Positions 1 through 8,482 of a stretch of 64,000 bases of DNA are shown piece by piece (the stretch's first letter is position 1; each line of letters starts with the position of its first letter). A program made the translations under genes and the position numbers. The DNA is from Bacteroidota bacterium (GTDB lineage: Bacteria; Bacteroidota; Bacteroidia; Bacteroidales; VadinHA17), in NCBI GenBank assembly GCA_029547705.1, contig JAKPOU010000063.1, forward strand, positions 186,001-250,000, in the 5' to 3' direction. Under the pieces are notes generated by a model. That model was not told the origin of the DNA. It did not search any database and worked only from the letters and a program-made list of their open reading frames with translations.

Positions 1-3000
1 ACCCAGGTTTCGTCAGCGCCGGCAGAAAAGGAAGAGGAAATTCAGCGCCAGGAAGAAGAAGAACCGGTTCAGAGAACCGCTTCAGAAGAGATCAGGAAAC
101 CGGACGACAGGGAGAAAGACGAACATGTGAGCCGGAAGATAATCCCGGGTGATGGCCGGGTACTGGTCGCACGCTCAGGGAGGAGCCCGCCTGGTCCGGC
201 AAAAAGTTCATTTGAACATTCCCTTTCATCTGCCAGAGGGACCGGATCGCCGTTACCTGGTGAAACCCGTTCCTTTATGGAAAGCCGTTTTAATGCCGAT
301 TTCTCAGGTGTGCGTATTCATACCGGGGAATTATCCGTTCAGATGAACAGAGAGATCAATTCTCAGGCATTTACCTACGGCAATGATATTTTTTTCAACA
401 GCGGCAAATACTCTACAGGTACCCCGGAGGGGCAAAGTCTTATTGCCCATGAACTGACTCATACAATACAGCAGGGAGCCAGCAGTCATATTTCCCCCAA
501 AAACACGGGAAGGCAAAAAAACATTACTGTTGCCGCAAGAAATAATAACGCCCATTCTACCCATTCTACCCATTCTACCCTTCACAGGAGTGCTGCAAAC
601 ATGACGGCAGCAGTCAGTATCGCCAAAGGGGAAGCCGGGAAAGTTATAGCCAATAAGGAAGGCCCCGACGGTTTCCGTGTCGGGTGGCCCCGTCTGATGG
701 AATATTTCAGGACTGCCCTTGGTCCGGAAAAGATACTACCTGAAGGGCAGACAGGAGATTCCACAGACGTATCTGAATCTCAGATCAGAAAGTTTTTTAA
801 AGCAGATAATGTCGATGTCGTAACACCGGATAACAGGGTGATAAAAGGAACCCGTGATGCATTACCCAGCTGGTGCGGAATTTTTGCTTTCTGGTCACTG
901 AACAAAGCAGGGCTGCCAATGAAAAAATGGACCCTCGGCAGAATGACTATTCCTCCGGAGGCAGCCTTTTCTCCAGGAACGACTCCTCCTCCGGGTGCAA
1001 TTGCCTACCGCAAAGAGCGCTCACATTACGGACTGGTCGAAAAATCAGACGGAGTAAGCGTTACAACCATTAACGGCAATACCGCCGGCGATGATCATCT
1101 GGGAGGTGAGGTCCAGGTGCAGACCCATCCTCTTTCAGGCTGGATGGCTTTTATTGATCCCATGAAGCTTATTGAAGGAACTGTCCGCAATCCTGACTTC
1201 GGGGTTGAAGAACGGCAATTATCGTTAAGTGATCTCAGGAAAGAGCTTTTTGGAGTTCAGAGGAAGGAGCAGTCAGATGAGACCGGTAAAAAGGATCAGG
1301 AAAATTCCGTGCAGAGCCATCCGGCACCTTCAGTACAGGCTAAAAAAACTGAAGACACTGAAAACAGGGAAGAGATTGAGCGGAAAGAGGAGAAACGGGA
1401 AGACGGGGAAAGTAAACTACAGACAAAAATGCTGATCCACGATACCGGAGGGTCCGCTGTAAACGTGGTTCAGCAAAGATCCGAACCGAAAGTCCAGCGC
1501 GGTATCTTCAGCGCAATACGCGGAGCCATTAACAGCGCTGTTGAATGGGCCGGCGACAGACTGGAGGAGGGTAAAAAATGGCTGCTCGGGAAAATTAGAA
1601 ATCTCATCATGAAAGTCCCGGGCTATAAAGCTTTACGGGTTGTCCTGGGTGAGGATCCGATCACAGGGGAACATGTGGAGCGTAACGGTAAGAACTTCAT
1701 TGATGCCGCCCTCGATATTATGCCTTTCGGCGAACAGCTTAAGGAAAAGATGCAGGAACTGGGCATTCTTGAAAAAGCTGAACAGTTTGTCGATAAAACA
1801 ATTGGACGCGTTAAAAATCTTGTTAACGGAATATTCGATGTATTCTCGAACTTCTGGAACAGTCTTTCCCTGTCAGATATAAGGAATGTCTCAGGAGTGT
1901 TCAGCCGGCTCGAAAACGCATTCACATCATTCTTTGAGCAGATAAAGAGCTTTGCCAGTGGTGTCGCAGGTGATTTTCTCGAGTTTATTAAAAAGGCATT
2001 GCTCATTCCATTAGGTAATTATATTAAGACAAGAACCAGGTTCTGGGACCTGCTCTGTCTGATAATGGGAAAAGATCCATTAACCGATGAGCCCAGACCC
2101 TTTACGGGAGCGAACGTGCTGAATGCTTTTCTCAACCTTAGCGAATGGGGTATTGAGCAGAGGAAGAAAATGCAGGAAACAGGCACATTCAATAAGATTG
2201 CTGCATGGATTGACAAAGGAATAGCCGTTTTCAGTAAATCGTACGATGAACTGAAAGCAGCATTCAGGGGTCTCTGGGATTATGTCAATATTCAGTCTCT
2301 TATGCATCCGGTGGAGACATTCCGTAAGATCTTCGATTCGTTCTGGCGGCCGGTTGAGAGGGTAGGCTCATTTGTCATCGAGACGGGGATCACCATCCTG
2401 AAAATAGTCAAGGAAGTTCTCTTTAAACGGATCTCAAATGAGGCAAAAGGCCGGAAAGGATTCTATCTTATTACAGTACTCATCGGCAAGGATCCGTTCA
2501 CAGGGGAAAAGGTTGACCGGACCACCGAAAACATTATAAAGGGATTTATGCTGCTCACGGAAGGAGGGGAAGAGCAGTTTAATAAAATGAAGGAGAGCGG
2601 GGCCATCGACAAGGCCACCCAGAAAATTGATGCAGCAGTTAAAACCCTCGGATTCAGCTGGAGCTATGTAAAAGGTTTGTTCATAAATCTCTGGAATTCA
2701 TTCACATGGAAAGACCTTCTGGTACCATTGCTCGCATTTGCAAAGATCATTAACACCTTCAAGGATCCGGTCCTCAGGCTAATCCGCTTCGTCATTACTG
2801 TTATGACGGCATTATTCGAGATAATACTTAGGCTGATGGGCTTCCCAGTGGACCTGGTCATCAAACTGATCGACAATGTCGTCAAAGCCTGGAACAGCAT
2901 CAGGGCAAATCCGTCGGGCTTTTTCATGAATGTACTGAGAGCCATAAAGCAGGGCTTTATACAGTTCTTCGATAATATTCTTACCCACCTCTGGAATGGA

Positions 3001-4944
3001 TTAAAAGCATGGCTCAGACAGGAACTGGCTGACGCAGGTGTTCCCATACCAACTGATTTTTCAGTCACAGGTATAATTAAATGGCTTCTTGTGGTGCTTG
3101 ATATCACGATGGAGAAGATATGGAAGAAACTTGAGGCACGCATCGGGAAAGAGAAAGTTGATAAGATCAGGAGGCTCATTGACAAGGCTGAGGCACTGTA
3201 TGATAAAGCTAATGAAGCCCTGGTATTTATTGAAGATGTGCGTCAGCGTGGCATGGGGGCTGTTGTTGACAGAATAAAGGAAAAGCTTACCAATATCTGG
3301 GATCTGGTGCTTGGCGCAGTCCGGGGTTTTATTATGGATCAGATCATCAGGAAAGTTACGGCAAAACTTCTGAGCATGCTCGATCCGACGGGAATAATGG
3401 CAGTGGTCAACAGCGCGATAGCCCTGTATAAGGCGATCCAGTCGTTCATTAAATACCTGGCACGCTTACTTGAGATTGTTAATTCGTTTGTTGAGGGCAT
3501 CATAGAAATTTGTGCGGGGAATATAGCGGTGGCAGCCAACTTCCTTGAAAGGTCCCTGGCCAACGGCATTCCGGTGGTGATCGGCTTCCTGGCCAACCAG
3601 GTGGGTCTCGATCTGAGCGGACGTATTAGGGATGTGCTTGCTAAAGTGAGAGAGAAAGTCGATCAGGGACTTGATTTCCTGATCGATAAACTGGTCGGTT
3701 TTGCAGAGAAGCTTGTTGAAAAAGCAAAGTCGGCAAAAGAAAAGCTGCTAAACTGGCTTGGCCTTAGAAAGCCTGTAAAAACCAAAGATGAAATCAGCCA
3801 CACCATTTATATAGCCGGTAGTGCTGCATCAGCCACACTTATGATCGCCACAACCCCGATGACGGTTAAGAATTATCTCCTGACTGAGGTGAAGGATAAA
3901 CATAATCTTAAGGACAGCGATATTCAGATACCTCTTCAGACCGCAGAAAATATAGATAAACTTATCAAAGCATCTGAACCAGATGAAGCAAAGAAAACTA
4001 CCGGTATTAATATGCAATTAACAAAACTGGCGGAAGAGATAGCTTCGTTGCCTTTGACGAGTGCCGGTACAAATTCAGAGATCATGTATGGACAAAAATA
4101 TCATGAGCATGGTTCTTCTGCTTTTGTGGCTTTCAGGCAGGCGCCATTCCCTTCCGGATCAGCTCCTATGAGTTCTTCAACAAAGACCCTGTCTAAGATG
4201 AACATTCGTAAGCAGGGGGGGAGCCCCTACTATATCAAAGGACACCTGCTGAATGAAAACCTGGGCGGCCCGGGGAATATATGGGAAAATCTTACTCCCT
4301 TGAGCAGCAAAGCCAACAGCGACCACAAGCTTAATTTCGAGAATCCTGTCAAGATGGCTGTAAACGGTAAACTCTCCGGAAACAGCACCAAACCGTTGGG
4401 ATATATGAAAGGATTCTCAGTTGTAGCTAATTACGGAAGGACAGAACCCTCATCACAAACTATGCTGAAGGATGAATCTGCGTCTGATTTTCCACCCGGA
4501 TTCGACGAAAGTAACTGGGATATAAACGAAGTTATTGAAATCCTTGATAATGAAATGTATGCGCCAACAACTCTCGAGTGTAAAGCTACTATAAGGAAGG
4601 ATGCTTCGAGCCCGGAAGAAAACATAAGTTATACGGTTAACAATGATATCAGTCACGGTGATTTGAAAGAATATCAGCTGGGGCTGGCCCCGAAAGTAAG
4701 TATAAAACTTGCTGACCTGATAAAAAATAATCCGGAAGCCACTTCAGACAAAGAAATGGCAAAAACATTTTCCGGAATAAAAGGTATCGGGGAGGCAAGA
4801 GCAGGGAAAATATATGACACGTTTAAGAAAAAGGGGAAGATCACCAACGGAAAGGCTGATATCGGAATCGGCCTTGTTGCACTGAACCGTCAGAATAAAG
4901 GCAAAATAATAACATCTGGTGAATTTTCAGGTCCGTGGATCTGA
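1..4944 (+). CDS. Giant DUF4157 eCIS-type effector with CHAP-like domain and nuclease-like C-terminus (5' partial)
   Basis: The reading frame is open from base 1, so the start lies upstream of the window; the GTG at 127 is only an internal codon. The first codons give a Glu/Gln-rich linker. A DUF4157 domain with an HELTH zinc-protease-like motif lies near 448-462. A CHAP/NlpC-like segment follows (Cys codon at 874, His at 1024, Asn at 1078). A long helical region carries three related units, each opening with G-(E/K)-D-P-x-T at 1648, 2068 and 2485. The C-terminal part has a GHLLN...LGGPG...NLTPLS block (about 4240-4320), which resembles DNA/RNA non-specific endonuclease toxins. It ends in a helix-hairpin-helix (GIKGIGEARAGKI, about 4771). 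DUF4157 is known to mark cargo of extracellular contractile injection systems. The toxin role and nuclease activity are inferred. It is probably co-transcribed with the next gene, 28 bases downstream. Confidence 0.85.
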   Translation, partial: TQVSSAPAEKEEEIQRQEEEEPVQRTASEEIRKPDDREKDEHVSRKIIPGDGRVLVARSGRSPPGPAKSSFEHSLSSARGTGSPLPGETRSFMESRFNADFSGVRIHTGELSVQMNREINSQAFTYGNDIFFNSGKYSTGTPEGQSLIAHELTHTIQQGASSHISPKNTGRQKNITVAARNNNAHSTHSTHSTLHRSAANMTAAVSIAKGEAGKVIANKEGPDGFRVGWPRLMEYFRTALGPEKILPEGQTGDSTDVSESQIRKFFKADNVDVVTPDNRVIKGTRDALPSWCGIFAFWSLNKAGLPMKKWTLGRMTIPPEAAFSPGTTPPPGAIAYRKERSHYGLVEKSDGVSVTTINGNTAGDDHLGGEVQVQTHPLSGWMAFIDPMKLIEGTVRNPDFGVEERQLSLSDLRKELFGVQRKEQSDETGKKDQENSVQSHPAPSVQAKKTEDTENREEIERKEEKREDGESKLQTKMLIHDTGGSAVNVVQQRSEPKVQRGIFSAIRGAINSAVEWAGDRLEEGKKWLLGKIRNLIMKVPGYKALRVVLGEDPITGEHVERNGKNFIDAALDIMPFGEQLKEKMQELGILEKAEQFVDKTIGRVKNLVNGIFDVFSNFWNSLSLSDIRNVSGVFSRLENAFTSFFEQIKSFASGVAGDFLEFIKKALLIPLGNYIKTRTRFWDLLCLIMGKDPLTDEPRPFTGANVLNAFLNLSEWGIEQRKKMQETGTFNKIAAWIDKGIAVFSKSYDELKAAFRGLWDYVNIQSLMHPVETFRKIFDSFWRPVERVGSFVIETGITILKIVKEVLFKRISNEAKGRKGFYLITVLIGKDPFTGEKVDRTTENIIKGFMLLTEGGEEQFNKMKESGAIDKATQKIDAAVKTLGFSWSYVKGLFINLWNSFTWKDLLVPLLAFAKIINTFKDPVLRLIRFVITVMTALFEIILRLMGFPVDLVIKLIDNVVKAWNSIRANPSGFFMNVLRAIKQGFIQFFDNILTHLWNGLKAWLRQELADAGVPIPTDFSVTGIIKWLLVVLDITMEKIWKKLEARIGKEKVDKIRRLIDKAEALYDKANEALVFIEDVRQRGMGAVVDRIKEKLTNIWDLVLGAVRGFIMDQIIRKVTAKLLSMLDPTGIMAVVNSAIALYKAIQSFIKYLARLLEIVNSFVEGIIEICAGNIAVAANFLERSLANGIPVVIGFLANQVGLDLSGRIRDVLAKVREKVDQGLDFLIDKLVGFAEKLVEKAKSAKEKLLNWLGLRKPVKTKDEISHTIYIAGSAASATLMIATTPMTVKNYLLTEVKDKHNLKDSDIQIPLQTAENIDKLIKASEPDEAKKTTGINMQLTKLAEEIASLPLTSAGTNSEIMYGQKYHEHGSSAFVAFRQAPFPSGSAPMSSSTKTLSKMNIRKQGGSPYYIKGHLLNENLGGPGNIWENLTPLSSKANSDHKLNFENPVKMAVNGKLSGNSTKPLGYMKGFSVVANYGRTEPSSQTMLKDESASDFPPGFDESNWDINEVIEILDNEMYAPTTLECKATIRKDASSPEENISYTVNNDISHGDLKEYQLGLAPKVSIKLADLIKNNPEATSDKEMAKTFSGIKGIGEARAGKIYDTFKKKGKITNGKADIGIGLVALNRQNKGKIITSGEFSGPWI
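551..577 (+). repeat. Triplicated 9-bp tandem repeat inside the DUF4157 gene
   Basis: The unit CCCATTCTA occurs three times in a row in frame and encodes repeated His-Ser-Thr in the linker between the DUF4157 and CHAP-like domains. A 9-bp unit can change copy number by slippage without shifting the frame, so it would change only linker length. Confidence 0.85.
1648..2760 (+). repeat. Three diverged ~140-residue coding repeats
   Basis: Inside the large DUF4157 protein, three units begin at 1648, 2068 and 2485, about 417-420 bases apart. Each shares GxDPxTGE, then a helical stretch with an N-x-I pattern, then (E/Q)Q-x-x-K-M-(Q/K)-E-(L/T/S)-G and x-x-K-(A/I)-x-x-x-(V/I)-D. The units are clearly diverged at the protein level, which suggests old internal duplication. 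They are predicted amphipathic and helical; a structural or membrane-interacting role is a guess. Confidence 0.75.
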
Positions 4945-4972
4945 ACATGAATAAATCAAATTCAGGAGGCTA

Positions 4973-6712
4973 ATGAGAAGAATCCTTCGCAAATACAGAT
5001 CTGCTACCCGCAGGAGTGCCGGAACGTCACAATTTAAACAAGCTTCACCTTTATTTTTTGATTTTAATTCAGGAGGATCATTTTTCCAGGGTCATTCTTC
5101 CGGAACAATGATTGACCGGGGAAGTGATTCTGATGATAAAAAACGGGAAAACAATCAGTTAAATCGTTCTCAGATTTCAAAATATAATAATGCTCCCGGT
5201 AATGTCACTGCCTATATTAACACTCTGAAAGAGGGGACTTCATTATCAAGGAAATCGCGACAATTTTTCGAACCTAAGTTTGGAGCTGACTTCAGCAGGG
5301 TCAGGATTCATAACGATAAGGATTCTGCAGAAGCAGCTGCATCTGTCCATGCAAAAGCTTTTACTTATAAGAACCACATTGTTTTTAATAACGGGGAGTA
5401 TGATCCGGACACTGAAAAGGGCAAAAAGCTCCTGTCGCATGAACTTACACATGTAATCCAGCAGGATAATTCTATAAAAAGGGTTGAAACCGAACATGAG
5501 GAAGAGGAAAAAATTCAGAAGAAAGATTCAGTCACGAGCGATACTGTATTAGCAAAAGGGCCTGATAAAGAAGCGAGTAACAGGCAGTCTGATTTAATGC
5601 CAGAAGTATCACAGGGTAGCTTTGATACCTGTGGCGCCGCATCCCTTGTTGCAGCCATAATGATACACGACAAACAGCTGAGTACTTCTTCTGTGCCTGA
5701 CAACAGCGGATTCATTGCTGCTGCCAATATTGTCCTGTCGTATTTTACGATGAACCGTGAAAGTGTTATATCAGGTCTTGCTGCCGGCCGTAAGATCCCC
5801 GCAGAACAGGCGGAAAAGATATTTGACTTTATAAAGAATGAGCTGCTCAGGATGCGGAATGACAGCCTTAAACCAGGCGCGGTTGTTCAACAGTATGATT
5901 TTCAGATATTATCCGTTGCTATCTACGCCTTGCATATCTCACCGGCAAGCGGATTATCGCAGGCAGCTATATGGAACATAACTAATATGCTGGGTATAAA
6001 AACAGAGTCAAAAGGAGGACTTAGATCATACAGTGAGATCATAAATCATTCTTTACTGAAGGCATTAGCTCCCGGACAGGTGGCACAGATCGGCTGGTAT
6101 GTAAGCAGGGGCGGGGGCAAATATGGCCTGCACGCTTTAATTATTGGCAGACTGAACAATGGTACATGGTACCTGTATGATCAGGGCACGGATCCGCCTG
6201 CACGTTTTACCGCTTCTTCTCTGCCTGAACTGGATGCTGTAATTAGAGCTGCCTCAGGATCAGGATCATACTGGCTGTTTACAGGATCATTATCTGACTT
6301 TTCTATGTTCCTGCTGGGAGGATGGACCGGGATCAATGTTTTGGGAAAAACTGCTGATGTACTTCAGGCCTCAGCAAATCTGCTTAAAACGGGAACCCAT
6401 CTGGCTGAAATTGATGCTGGTTATCTGACGATTGGCAGTGATGTTCATGTTGATGCTTTTCAGGCAGAATTTTACGATTTTCAGGCAGCACAGTCAGCTG
6501 CATCAGGATTATCAGGGCAGGGTGGTGCAATTATTGAAATGCCGGAAGGCCGGTACCTGTTATTTTCTACCACGTTGGTAAGCGATGCCAACAGGAATGA
6601 AACCAGTATTGATATCTCAGGTGGTGGCGAGTTTACAGAAAAAAGATTTTTGCATGCATGGCTGCAACTGAGAAGCAAAAAGGGTACCGGAAGTTTCTTC
6701 AAAGTATATTGA
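4973..6712 (+). CDS. DUF4157 protein with C39-like cysteine peptidase domain
   Basis: This 579-residue protein starts at an ATG six bases after an AGGAGG-like site, 28 bases past the preceding stop. Residues about 95-165 form a DUF4157 domain with HELTH at 156-160. A Glu/Lys-rich linker (about 170-205) leads to a papain-like fold of the C39 type: SQGSFDTCGAAS places the likely nucleophile at Cys220, and YGLHALIIG followed by YLYDQGTDPP supplies His387 and Asp403. About 170 further residues of unknown function follow. The layout (DUF4157 targeting or processing domain plus enzymatic cargo) is typical of eCIS-linked proteins. No signal peptide is seen, which fits loading into an injection particle in the cytoplasm. 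The peptidase assignment rests on motif spacing alone, and the substrate is unknown. Confidence 0.8.
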   Translation: MRRILRKYRSATRRSAGTSQFKQASPLFFDFNSGGSFFQGHSSGTMIDRGSDSDDKKRENNQLNRSQISKYNNAPGNVTAYINTLKEGTSLSRKSRQFFEPKFGADFSRVRIHNDKDSAEAAASVHAKAFTYKNHIVFNNGEYDPDTEKGKKLLSHELTHVIQQDNSIKRVETEHEEEEKIQKKDSVTSDTVLAKGPDKEASNRQSDLMPEVSQGSFDTCGAASLVAAIMIHDKQLSTSSVPDNSGFIAAANIVLSYFTMNRESVISGLAAGRKIPAEQAEKIFDFIKNELLRMRNDSLKPGAVVQQYDFQILSVAIYALHISPASGLSQAAIWNITNMLGIKTESKGGLRSYSEIINHSLLKALAPGQVAQIGWYVSRGGGKYGLHALIIGRLNNGTWYLYDQGTDPPARFTASSLPELDAVIRAASGSGSYWLFTGSLSDFSMFLLGGWTGINVLGKTADVLQASANLLKTGTHLAEIDAGYLTIGSDVHVDAFQAEFYDFQAAQSAASGLSGQGGAIIEMPEGRYLLFSTTLVSDANRNETSIDISGGGEFTEKRFLHAWLQLRSKKGTGSFFKVY

Positions 6713-6838
6713 TTTTTTATTTTTGATCGATGCTGATATGTTATTATATCTGCCCTTTATTCAGGAAACCTGATCAGAAATTGTATATTAAACAACCAGC
6801 ACGATGATCGTTGTATGTTTAATTAATAACCAAAGTTG

Positions 6839-8155
6839 ATGGATCTTTATATCGGAATAAAGAATGAACTCTCACGTTTGTCAGATGTCTGTAAACTCAG
6901 GCTGGCAAATTATTTTAATCAGCCGGGACAAGATAAAGTCGCGAAAATGATCAAAGATTCCGGATGGTCAGCAGAATTCAAAGGTAAGACCGGCCTTTCC
7001 GACGATGAATATATTGCATTTCTTATGGCGCTGGCGCCTCATGTGTTTCCTTCATTTTTTGAGAATCTCATTCAGGAATTTTTACCCGAAGGCGGAGAAT
7101 TCTCGGAATTCGGCGGAGTTAAAGGGTCAAACCACAGGGGAGTATTGCCTACCGGAGAAACCGTTCAGTTTATACTTGCCGGCGACGACCTGGAGAAACG
7201 CCTGAAAGTCCAGGAAATATTCCGTGAAAGCGGCACTCTTTTTAACCAGAATATTCTCTGGCTTGAAGGTGTCAGGGAGGGAGAGCCTATGATGAGCGGC
7301 AGGCTGATTCTTGCCGAGGAATGGATTGAAAAAGTGCTGTTTGGAAGAGATTATGCCCCAAGGTTCGGACTTGATTTTCCTGCCCGCAGGATATCAACCA
7401 AAATGGAATGGGATGATTTAGTTTTGCATCCCAGAACAAGGCAGCAGATACATCATATCAGTATCTGGCTTGAACATCACCATACAATGATGAATGATTC
7501 CAACCTTTCGCGAAAGATCAAGCCGGGATACCGTGTCCTGTTTTACGGACCTCCAGGCACGGGTAAGACCCTGACAACGGCATTGCTGGGAAAACAATTC
7601 GGGAAAGATGTTTACAGGATTGATCTGTCCCAGATCATTTCCAAATATATTGGAGAAACCGAAAAAAACCTTGAAAATATTTTCAGACGTGCCGAAAACA
7701 GGGACTGGATACTCTTTTTTGATGAAGCTGATGCATTGTTCGGGAAACGCACAAGCGTTCAGAGCTCACATGACAAATATGCCAATCAGGAAGTAAGTTA
7801 CCTGCTCCAGCGCGTCGAGGATTTCCCGGGTTTGCTAATCCTTGCCTCTAATTTTAAAAGCAATCTCGATGATGCTTTTATTCGCAGGTTCCATGAAGTC
7901 GTGCATTTTCCCCAACCCGATGCCGGAGAAAGAAAAATTTTATGGGAGAAATCCTTACCGGCCAACCTTAAACTGAAACACGATGTGAATATTTCAGAAA
8001 TAGCCTCACTTTATGAACTTACAGGAGCTTCCATCCTGAGTGCGGTTCAATATGCAGCACTGTGTGCTTATGCCGTGAATTGTAACGAAATCAACAAAAC
8101 TGACATTATGGAAGGTATTCGGCGCGAATTCCTGAAAGAAGAAAAATCAATATAG
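6839..8155 (+). CDS. AAA+ ATPase of eCIS type
   Basis: This is a 438-residue cytoplasmic ATPase. The ATG at 6839 is preferred over the overlapping TTG at 6836. A helical N-terminal part of about 200 residues precedes one AAA+ module: Walker A GPPGTGKT (about 237-244), Walker B ILFFDEAD (about 291-298), then a sensor stretch LILASNFKSNLDDAFIRRF with arginine-finger candidates. AAA+ ATPases of this type are a standard component of extracellular contractile injection system loci, where they are thought to help assembly or cargo loading. Its place right after two DUF4157 proteins supports that reading. The sheath, tube and baseplate genes are not in the window and would have to lie upstream. A general AAA chaperone is the alternative. 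Confidence 0.85.
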   Translation: MDLYIGIKNELSRLSDVCKLRLANYFNQPGQDKVAKMIKDSGWSAEFKGKTGLSDDEYIAFLMALAPHVFPSFFENLIQEFLPEGGEFSEFGGVKGSNHRGVLPTGETVQFILAGDDLEKRLKVQEIFRESGTLFNQNILWLEGVREGEPMMSGRLILAEEWIEKVLFGRDYAPRFGLDFPARRISTKMEWDDLVLHPRTRQQIHHISIWLEHHHTMMNDSNLSRKIKPGYRVLFYGPPGTGKTLTTALLGKQFGKDVYRIDLSQIISKYIGETEKNLENIFRRAENRDWILFFDEADALFGKRTSVQSSHDKYANQEVSYLLQRVEDFPGLLILASNFKSNLDDAFIRRFHEVVHFPQPDAGERKILWEKSLPANLKLKHDVNISEIASLYELTGASILSAVQYAALCAYAVNCNEINKTDIMEGIRREFLKEEKSI

Positions 8156-8482
8156 CCTGCATTATTCATGCAGAAGATATAATTCCTTCACAAGTAATTA
8201 TTTCCCTGGTAGTCTTCTTTGCAAATCATTCTGTATAAAGACTCTCGTCTGACGAGTTTATACAATTATAGGGTTAATGTGGGGAAACTGTTATAAAAAT
8301 AAAAACGCAATTGACTGAGACATTGTCAACTGCGTTAAGGAATTGTAGTCCGCCCGGAGAATTTTTATTTGACTTGGGGTTTCGTATTTCGTAACTTTAA
8401 CAGTAGAAAAAAACCTTCTTCCAAAGTACAGATTTCAGAAATTTCAGGGATAAACGTTGAATTAAACCTAATACAGTTAGCC
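8156..8482. other. Intergenic region with three hairpins
   Basis: No gene is supported here. Three inverted repeats are visible: CTGCAT/ATGCAG at 8157-8173; a longer bulged hairpin at 8233-8263 (GTATAAA/TTTATAC outside, CTCGTC/GACGAG inside); and a 12-bp stem with one mismatch at 8304-8336. The last is flanked on its left by A-rich sequence and so reads as a terminator on the minus strand. The region separates the eCIS genes from the FISUMP island. Confidence 0.6.
8304..8336 (-). terminator. Terminator-like hairpin, minus-strand orientation
   Basis: A 12-bp stem with one mismatch (8304-8315 with 8325-8336, 9-nt loop) is followed on the minus strand by TTTTTATTTTT. No minus-strand gene ends here now, so it may be a relic or may act as an insulator. 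Confidence 0.4.

Noticed and set aside
551..577. Short tandem repeats considered as CRISPR
   Set aside because: The units are directly adjacent with no spacers and are in-frame codons. No CRISPR array or cas gene is seen in the window.
2664..3185. 173-codon minus-strand frame inside the giant DUF4157 gene
   Set aside because: It is a shadow of the strongly supported plus-strand gene, with low-complexity Ser/Ile-rich content.
8345..8362. GTAGTCCGCCCGGAGAAT, which resembles the 3' end of a tRNA on the minus strand (possible att site)
   Set aside because: No matching full tRNA with this end lies in the window (tRNA-Glu differs after TAGTCC), and no integrase or direct repeat is seen.
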